From Bordetella parapertussis (GTDB lineage Bacteria; Pseudomonadota; Gammaproteobacteria; Burkholderiales; Burkholderiaceae_C), in NCBI GenBank assembly GCA_945900685.1, contig CAMDJS010000026.1, positions 1 through 20,667 of the forward strand: a stretch of 20,667 bases of DNA, written 5' to 3'. This document shows positions 15,640 to 20,667 of the stretch, piece by piece (within the stretch, counting starts at the first letter, position 1; the number at the start of each line of letters is the position of its first letter). Under the pieces are notes generated by a model, which saw only the letters and a program-made list of their open reading frames with translations, made no database searches and was not told where the DNA came from. The translations under genes and the position numbers were made by a program.

Positions 15640-16407
15640 ATGTCGGTTCATACGCTTCCCACCTCATCGGCTATCGACCCCATTTGGCAAGCCAAAGTGC
15701 ATCTGGCCGCCGCCCTGCGACTGGCGGTGCTCGACGGCTTGGAAGAAGGCATAGACAACCACTTCACCATGATCGTGCCCGGGCGCACTGACCAGTATTT
15801 GCTGCTGCCTTATGGCCTGCACTGGTCCGAGGCACGCGCCAGCGACATGCTTGTGTTCAACGACGCCGGAGAAACACTTGAGGGAAAAGGCGTGGTCGAA
15901 CTTTCAGCCCAATGCATACACGCTCCGCTGCACCGCATCACCGGCGCCAAGGTGGTGCTGCACACCCACCAGCCTTGGGCCACGGCACTCAATATGTTGA
16001 AAAACAACCGGCTGCTTGCCGCCAGCCAAACCGCTGCGTTTTTCCACAACCGCATCGCGTATGACGACCATTACACCGGTCTGGCCAAAACCATGGACGA
16101 AGGCGAACGCCTGGCTGCATTGCTGCAAGACAAACAAGTCATGTTTCTGAAAAACCATGGTGTGGTGACGGTCGGCAACACCGTGGCGCAGGCTTACCGC
16201 CGTTTGTACAAATTGGAAAAAGCCTGCCAAACCCAAGTGCTGGCCATGAGCACCGGCGAAACGCTGGAAGTCATGAGCGAGCAAGTGGTGGCCGAAGTGC
16301 TGCAACGCTCACCGAATGACCGCCACCCGATCGCTGAGCGCGAACGCCTGTATTTCGAAGCCATGATGCGGGTGCTGGACCGGGTCAATCCCGGGTATGC
16401 GGACTGA
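15640..16407 (+). CDS. class II aldolase/adducin-family protein
   Basis: The 255-residue cytoplasmic protein has the metal-binding pattern of the class II aldolase/adducin fold: LHTHQPWATAL (two His) near residue 108 and KNHGVVTVG (third His) near 170. In fuculose-phosphate-type aldolases a catalytic Glu lies ahead of the HxH pair. Here the segment reads ELSAQCIHAPLHR, with Gln where the SSE-type Glu would be, so it belongs to the adducin-like branch rather than to sugar-phosphate aldolases. The reaction cannot be assigned. ATG 15640 is 46 bases after the TfoX-like gene, on the same strand and possibly in the same transcript. It converges on hipA with 6 bases between the stops. Confidence 0.87.
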   Translation: MSVHTLPTSSAIDPIWQAKVHLAAALRLAVLDGLEEGIDNHFTMIVPGRTDQYLLLPYGLHWSEARASDMLVFNDAGETLEGKGVVELSAQCIHAPLHRITGAKVVLHTHQPWATALNMLKNNRLLAASQTAAFFHNRIAYDDHYTGLAKTMDEGERLAALLQDKQVMFLKNHGVVTVGNTVAQAYRRLYKLEKACQTQVLAMSTGETLEVMSEQVVAEVLQRSPNDRHPIAERERLYFEAMMRVLDRVNPGYAD

Positions 16408-16413
16408 ACAGCC

Positions 16414-17733
16414 TCACAGCTTTTCAACGACTTCTGCGTTTGCCTGAGCCAAGACTTTAAAAGCGTCTGACACGCGCATATCGGCGGCAACGCTTTGCCA
16501 AAACTGTTGCGCCAATTGCTTGGCTTGCGGCCACACCACCAGGGTTTGAGAGCTCGGTTGTAATTTCCGGGCAGCAAAATCACGCTCTACCAATTCACCT
16601 TTCACAGGCGCATACAACATCGGCAACATGTCGTAGGTAGGCGATAAGCGCCAATCGTCGTCCTCCAGCAAAAACGAAATATTGCCGTAATGTCTGTCGG
16701 TATTGGCAATCAACAAGCCGTAGGCTTCCAGCAATTGCAGTTGTTGTGCGTCCTGCGAGGTCATCAATTGGCGCGCCGCCATACGCTGTGCTGTTGCTGA
16801 CCAGTTATCCATTTCACCCACATACTGGGCGTCGTACACCAGCAGCGACACCATGCCTATGCGGCCTTTGTCTGTTCTGTCAAATCGCCGTGACTGCAAA
16901 AACACACGCCCGCCTGCGATCACAATCTGCGACTCGGCGGCTGGCAATCCCGCTGCCGCTAAAGTCTGCAATGCAATGTGCTCGCACACCAGCAAGTCAC
17001 GGCTGCGTTCATCCCCGGGTGCATTGCCCGACGGGGAAAACTTGACCAGCATGGCCTGTCCGTTTACCAAGGCGGAAAACTTCGGCTGTTCGCCACCCGC
17101 CGATGAACCCGGTTGCGCGCCTTGCATGGCGAGCAGGGCCAGTCGGGGATAGTCCACCTCGGGTTGTTGCACCACGGCAGTTTGTCTGACCCCGCTGAGA
17201 TAGCCGGCCAGGGCTTGCTCGCCCACGATCAAATGGCCCGGCAAATCGTCCCCGGCCAGCACCATGGCTTTGAGCGCGTGATCGTCGTTCCAATGGCGCA
17301 AATCGGCGGGCAAAGACAGCTCGGGGTGGTTTTGCACAAAAGTCTGACCCATGAAGCCTTGCGGTCGCATGTCATCCAAAAACCAAGGCAAGCCATCGTG
17401 TATTTGGGTCAGGCCATCGGCTTCTTTCACCCAGAAACGCCCACCCGGCAGCGCCACCATGCGGGCAAACGGACTGACTCGCCCTTGCGTGTCGACGCGA
17501 ACCATGCCAATTTGCGAGCCCACACCTTCAATATGGCGCGGCAACAGGTATTGCTGCGACCGCGCAGCACCGACTTTGAGCAAGCGGCCTTGCTTGACCA
17601 GCGCAGACAAGGCGCGTGACACCGTAGGCTGACTCAAGCCCAAACGGGTTTGCAACTCTGTGCTGGTGCCAACACCACCTACTTGGTGCAGCACGTGGAG
17701 TACACGCTCAGCGAACTCGTAAAGACTGTCCAT
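16414..17733 (-). CDS. HipA-family kinase with N-terminal winged helix (YjjJ-like)
   Basis: This 439-residue protein joins an N-terminal winged helix-turn-helix (residues ~5-60, with TELQTRLGLSQPTVSRALSAL as its helices) to a HipA-type Ser/Thr kinase. Kinase features are the Gly-rich SSAGGEQPKF (210-219), the catalytic loop NTDRHYGN (344-351, Asp346) and the metal-binding TYDML (Asp368), so the active site looks intact. The layout matches E. coli YjjJ, a HipA-related toxin with its own DNA-binding domain. Classical HipA instead needs a separate HipB antitoxin, and no hipB-like gene is adjacent. The kinase target (GltX in HipA) is unknown here. It lies 73 bases downstream of selD on the same strand, behind an AT-rich operator-like spacer. 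Confidence 0.88.
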   Translation of the reverse strand: MDSLYEFAERVLHVLHQVGGVGTSTELQTRLGLSQPTVSRALSALVKQGRLLKVGAARSQQYLLPRHIEGVGSQIGMVRVDTQGRVSPFARMVALPGGRFWVKEADGLTQIHDGLPWFLDDMRPQGFMGQTFVQNHPELSLPADLRHWNDDHALKAMVLAGDDLPGHLIVGEQALAGYLSGVRQTAVVQQPEVDYPRLALLAMQGAQPGSSAGGEQPKFSALVNGQAMLVKFSPSGNAPGDERSRDLLVCEHIALQTLAAAGLPAAESQIVIAGGRVFLQSRRFDRTDKGRIGMVSLLVYDAQYVGEMDNWSATAQRMAARQLMTSQDAQQLQLLEAYGLLIANTDRHYGNISFLLEDDDWRLSPTYDMLPMLYAPVKGELVERDFAARKLQPSSQTLVVWPQAKQLAQQFWQSVAADMRVSDAFKVLAQANAEVVEKL

Positions 17734-17806
17734 TGAATAGATTTCTGAATAGATAAAATTTACATTTTACCAATATTTTCAATGGCTTACAAATATTGAT
17801 GAATAG
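17734..17806 (-). promoter_or_regulatory. AT-rich promoter/operator region of the HipA-like gene
   Basis: The 73-base spacer is far AT-richer than its surroundings and densely patterned. Inverted repeat 1 is CAATATTT (17771-17778) with AAATATTG (17791-17798), spacer 12. Inverted repeat 2 is TAAAAT (17754-17759) with ATTTTA (17764-17769). A 9-mer TGAATAGAT occurs at 17734-17742 and 17746-17754, 12 bases apart, with a 7-base match (TGAATAG) at 17800-17806. The pair at 17734-17754 touches the start codon. Such sites are what an autorepressing winged-helix protein would bind; this is inferred from layout only. Confidence 0.5.
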
Positions 17807-18877
17807 TTAATTGGAAACTTTCAAGCCCGGGCGTTCACCTGTTAGAGGGGCCACCTGCCCCACCGCCGCCGCCTGCGCGAAACCGTGTTTGGCAAACACA
17901 TCCATCACCGCTTTCACTGCGCCCGGCGCACAACTGACCAGCAAACCGCCGCTGGTTTGCGGGTCGCTCAACAAAGCTTGGTCAATCGCATCAAAACCGC
18001 TGGCGGGCAGTTGCACATCCGCGCCGTAACCGCTCCAGTTGCGTGCTGACGCGCCGGTGATGTGGCCTTGTTGCGCCAGTTCGCGCACGCCGTCGAGCAA
18101 TGGCACTGTCGCCCAATCAATATGCACATCCACGCCCGAGCCGCGCGCCAGCTCCAGCGCATGACCGGCAAGGCCAAAACCGGTGACATCGGTCAAGGCA
18201 TGCACGCCGTCAATGGCTGCGAGTTCCGGGCCGGGCGTGTTCAAGCGCGTCGTTGTGGAGATCATTTGTGCATAGCCCTCAGCGGAGAGTTGCTCTTTTT
18301 TCAAGGCCGCAGACAAAACGCCCACGCCCAGCGGTTTACCCAGTACCAACACATCGCCTGCCTGCGCAGACGCATTGCGCTTGATGCGGCTCGGGTGCGC
18401 CAAACCCAGCACCACCAAACCGTAAATCGGTTCCACCGAATCGATGCTGTGGCCGCCTGCGATCGGAATGCCTGCGGCCTGACACACGCTTTGTCCACCG
18501 GCCAATATCTGGCCAATAGTGTCCGTGCTCAGCACATTGATGGGCATGCCGACCAGCGCCAGCGCAAAAATAGGTGTGCCGCCCATGGCGTACACATCGC
18601 TGATGGCGTTGGTCGCGGCGATGCGTCCGAAGTCAAACGGGTCGTCCACCACCGGCATGAAAAAATCGGTGGTAGCAATCAGCGCTTGTTGGTCGTTGAG
18701 CAAATACACCGCCGCATCATCCGAGGTGTCAATGCCAACCAGCAACTGCGGCGGCAGCGCAAAGCCTTTCATGTTCGAGAGGATGTCGCGCAGCACGCCG
18801 GGCGCGATCTTGCAGCCGCAGCCGCCGCCGTGGGCGAGTGAAGTCAATCGGGGTTGTGTGTTGTCAGAGGAAGTCAT
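17807..18877 (-). CDS. selD: selenide, water dikinase SelD
   Basis: The 356-residue enzyme makes selenophosphate from selenide and ATP, the selenium donor for selenocysteine and for selenouridine in tRNA. The N-terminus has GGGCGCKI: Cys20 and Lys23 align with the essential Cys17 and Lys20 of E. coli SelD, so the active residue is Cys, not selenocysteine. ATP-binding features follow: DDAAVY (52-58), TTDFFMPVVDDPFDFGRIAA near 70-90, AGGHSID near 140 and DVTGFGLAGH near 230, all typical. The length is standard. No selA, selB or mnmH (ybbB) lies in the window, so the selenium-using partner is elsewhere. The gene is divergent from the oxidoreductase gene at 18968. Confidence 0.96.
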   Translation of the reverse strand: MTSSDNTQPRLTSLAHGGGCGCKIAPGVLRDILSNMKGFALPPQLLVGIDTSDDAAVYLLNDQQALIATTDFFMPVVDDPFDFGRIAATNAISDVYAMGGTPIFALALVGMPINVLSTDTIGQILAGGQSVCQAAGIPIAGGHSIDSVEPIYGLVVLGLAHPSRIKRNASAQAGDVLVLGKPLGVGVLSAALKKEQLSAEGYAQMISTTTRLNTPGPELAAIDGVHALTDVTGFGLAGHALELARGSGVDVHIDWATVPLLDGVRELAQQGHITGASARNWSGYGADVQLPASGFDAIDQALLSDPQTSGGLLVSCAPGAVKAVMDVFAKHGFAQAAAVGQVAPLTGERPGLKVSN

Positions 18878-18907
18878 GCGTCAAATCTAACACGCAGCCG
18901 CGTCTTC

Positions 18908-18960
18908 TATGATGGTCCTGACCAGCAGCGCCGAAAGCAAGCTCAGGCATTCACAGGGAG
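18908..18960 (+). promoter_or_regulatory. possible -10 and Shine-Dalgarno deciding the TTG start
   Basis: TATGAT (18908-18913) is a possible -10 in the selD-divergent gap; no good -35 accompanies it. AGGGAG (18955-18960) lies seven bases before TTG 18968, ideal spacing. No ATG or GTG in this frame lies close by, so the Shine-Dalgarno is the main reason for the TTG start. Confidence 0.5.
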
Positions 18961-18967
18961 TAGCCGT

Positions 18968-20667
18968 TTGGAAGTTTCATTTGTTGAAGAAATCAAGTCA
19001 CTGCGCTTAAAGGACGGCGAGCGTTTTCACGGCGAAGGCATCTTGGCGGTCACCAAAGCCTTGTTGCAATCGGGCGTGGCCTATGTCGGCGGTTACCAAG
19101 GCGCACCGGTGTCGCATTTGCTGGACGTGATGGTGCAAGCCAAACCACTGATGCAAGAGCTCGGTGTGCATGTGGAAGCATGCTCTAACGAAGCCTCGGC
19201 TGCGGCCATGCTCGGCGCCAGCATCCACTACCCCTTGCGCGGCGCGGTCACCTGGAAATCCATCGTCGGTACCAACGTGGCCAGTGATGCTTTGTCGAAT
19301 TTGGCTTCGCCCGGCGTGGTCGGCGGCGCGTTGATTGTGGTCGGCGAAGACTATGGCGAAGGCGCCTCCGTCATACAAGAACGCACGCATGCGTATGCGC
19401 TGAAAAGCACGCTGTGTTTGCTGGACCCGCGCCCGGATTTGAGCCGCATGGTCGACATGGTCGAACACGGTTTCGCTTTGTCTGAGGCATCGAACATGCC
19501 GTGCATTTTGGAATTACGCATTCGCGCTTGTCATGTGCGCGGCAGCTTTGTCGCCAAAACCAACCGCGCACCGGCGGTGTCCACGCGCCACCTGATGGCC
19601 GAACCTGCCAAGTTCGATTACATGCGCTTGGCGCATCCGCCGGTCACTTTCAAACAGGAAAAACGCAAGCTCGAAGAACGTATTCCTGCGGCGCGTGAGT
19701 ACATTGTGAAACACGGTTTGAACGAGTTCACGCCCGGCAAGAAACATGCTGATTTAGGTTTGATCGTGCAAGGCGGTTTGTACAACAGCGTGTTGCGCAG
19801 TTTGCAATTGCTGGGGCTGGCAAATGCTTTCGGCGACTGCGACATTCCCATGTTGGTACTCAATGTCACCTACCCGCTGGTGCCTGATCAGATCATTGAC
19901 TTTTGCCAAGGCAAACGCGCGGTGCTGGTGGTGGAAGAAGGCCAACCCGAGTACATTGAACAAGACATAGCCACACAACTGCGCCGACGCGGCATACACA
20001 CCCCACTGCACGGCAAAGACATGTTGCCCGGTGCCGGTGAATACAACGTCGAAGCCATCACCTCGGGCTTGTCGCCTTTCATCGCGCAATATGTGTCCGC
20101 AGACAGCGCGCACAGCGGTCAACAATGGTTAGCTGATTTACAGCAACGCCGCGCCGATGTGGCCAAAGCACTCGGCCAGGCCTTGCCTGCGCGCCCGCCT
20201 GGCTTTTGCATAGGTTGCCCTGAGCGTCCGGTGTTTTCTGCATTGAAACTGGTGCAGCAAGAGATTGGTGATTTGCATATTGCCGCCGACATCGGCTGCC
20301 ACGCCTTGGGCACGTTTGAGCCGTTTTCCACCGGGCATTCAATACTGGGTTACGGCATGAGCCTGGCCAGCCGCGCCGGTGTGTCGCCGATGATGCAAAG
20401 GCGCACACTGGCCATCATGGGTGACGGTGGTTTCTGGCACAACGGTTTGCTCACCGGCGTGCAAAGTGCGCTGTTCAACGGCGATGACGCGGTGTTGTTG
20501 ATTTTCAAAAATGGCTATACCTCGGCCACCGGCACGCAAGACATCATCTCCACACCGATGGAAGCCGAGAAGCAAGCCGCCACCGACAAACACAGCAGTT
20601 TGTCGCACACCAACATGACCATCGAATCCACGCTGCAAGGCTTGGGCGTGCAATGGTTGAAGACGGT
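18968..20667 (+). CDS. iorA: indolepyruvate:ferredoxin oxidoreductase, thiamine-diphosphate subunit (partial, runs off the edge)
   Basis: The first 566 codons are present and the 3' end lies beyond the window. The protein belongs to the 2-oxoacid:ferredoxin oxidoreductases, which oxidatively decarboxylate aryl pyruvates from aromatic amino acids to acyl-CoA. It has the order typical of IorA. A pyrimidine-binding domain comes first (GGYQGAPVSHLLDVM, then EACSNEASAAAMLGAS with the cofactor-activating Glu region). A middle domain follows, then CIGCPERP (Cys414, Cys417). The thiamine-diphosphate motif is GDGGFWHNGL (485-494) with KNGYTSATG (Asn515) closing it. The start is TTG 18968 with Shine-Dalgarno AGGGAG. 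Whether a C-terminal ferredoxin domain or a fused gamma subunit follows cannot be seen. Confidence 0.85.
   Translation, partial: MEVSFVEEIKSLRLKDGERFHGEGILAVTKALLQSGVAYVGGYQGAPVSHLLDVMVQAKPLMQELGVHVEACSNEASAAAMLGASIHYPLRGAVTWKSIVGTNVASDALSNLASPGVVGGALIVVGEDYGEGASVIQERTHAYALKSTLCLLDPRPDLSRMVDMVEHGFALSEASNMPCILELRIRACHVRGSFVAKTNRAPAVSTRHLMAEPAKFDYMRLAHPPVTFKQEKRKLEERIPAAREYIVKHGLNEFTPGKKHADLGLIVQGGLYNSVLRSLQLLGLANAFGDCDIPMLVLNVTYPLVPDQIIDFCQGKRAVLVVEEGQPEYIEQDIATQLRRRGIHTPLHGKDMLPGAGEYNVEAITSGLSPFIAQYVSADSAHSGQQWLADLQQRRADVAKALGQALPARPPGFCIGCPERPVFSALKLVQQEIGDLHIAADIGCHALGTFEPFSTGHSILGYGMSLASRAGVSPMMQRRTLAIMGDGGFWHNGLLTGVQSALFNGDDAVLLIFKNGYTSATGTQDIISTPMEAEKQAATDKHSSLSHTNMTIESTLQGLGVQWLKT

Noticed and set aside
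17807..17818. TTAATTGGAAAC at the 3' end of selD as another copy of the 21-bp repeat
   Set aside because: Only about nine bases match one arm (read in reverse complement) and the GGGGTCAGG core is absent, so chance is the simpler explanation.

Overview
The window is chromosomal DNA of a betaproteobacterium, most likely Burkholderiales and Comamonadaceae-like. This rests on the protein families, the hemE-priA pairing, and a left-edge sequence that reads like a betaproteobacterial rRNA operon leader. It carries thirteen protein genes, mostly housekeeping or common accessory functions. There is no phage, insertion sequence, CRISPR array or tRNA. No genus can be named from sequence alone.

Left part (1-5016). 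Positions 1-222 on the minus strand look like the promoter, boxA and leader of an rRNA operon whose 16S gene lies just off the left edge. Rightward follow uup (ABC-F ATPase), an EamA/DMT-type transporter that overlaps uup by 4 bases, and a histidine-phosphatase-fold protein. A pair of hairpin-forming direct repeats then separates that gene from a convergent creatininase-family amidohydrolase.

Middle (5035-11178). A DsbD/ScsB-type thiol:disulfide reductase is followed by hemE (uroporphyrinogen decarboxylase) and priA (replication restart helicase). The dsbD-hemE gap is the most repeat-rich part of the window. It holds four copies of a 21-bp hairpin repeat, the first of which supplies the last codons and the stop of dsbD. 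A 68-bp imperfect inverted repeat and a 37-bp tandem repeat follow. The hemE-priA gap holds two consensus DnaA boxes.

Right part (11247-20667). An AEC-family permease diverges from rep (a UvrD/Rep helicase). Next come an AT-richer outer-membrane beta-barrel gene with a strong terminator, a TfoX-N-domain protein, and a class II aldolase/adducin-like protein. Convergent to these are selD and, 73 bases downstream of it, a HipA-family kinase with its own N-terminal winged helix (YjjJ-like). An AT-rich spacer full of short inverted and direct repeats precedes this kinase and looks like an operator. Divergent from selD, the first 566 codons of a TTG-started indolepyruvate:ferredoxin oxidoreductase-type gene run off the right edge.

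Functionally, Uup, PriA and Rep belong to genome and translation maintenance, with PriA and Rep both acting at stalled forks. HemE belongs to heme synthesis, DsbD to periplasmic redox, and SelD to selenophosphate supply. I see no single new multi-gene system. The parts least explained are the stacked repeats at 7175-7590, the hipA operator region, and the DnaA boxes before priA.
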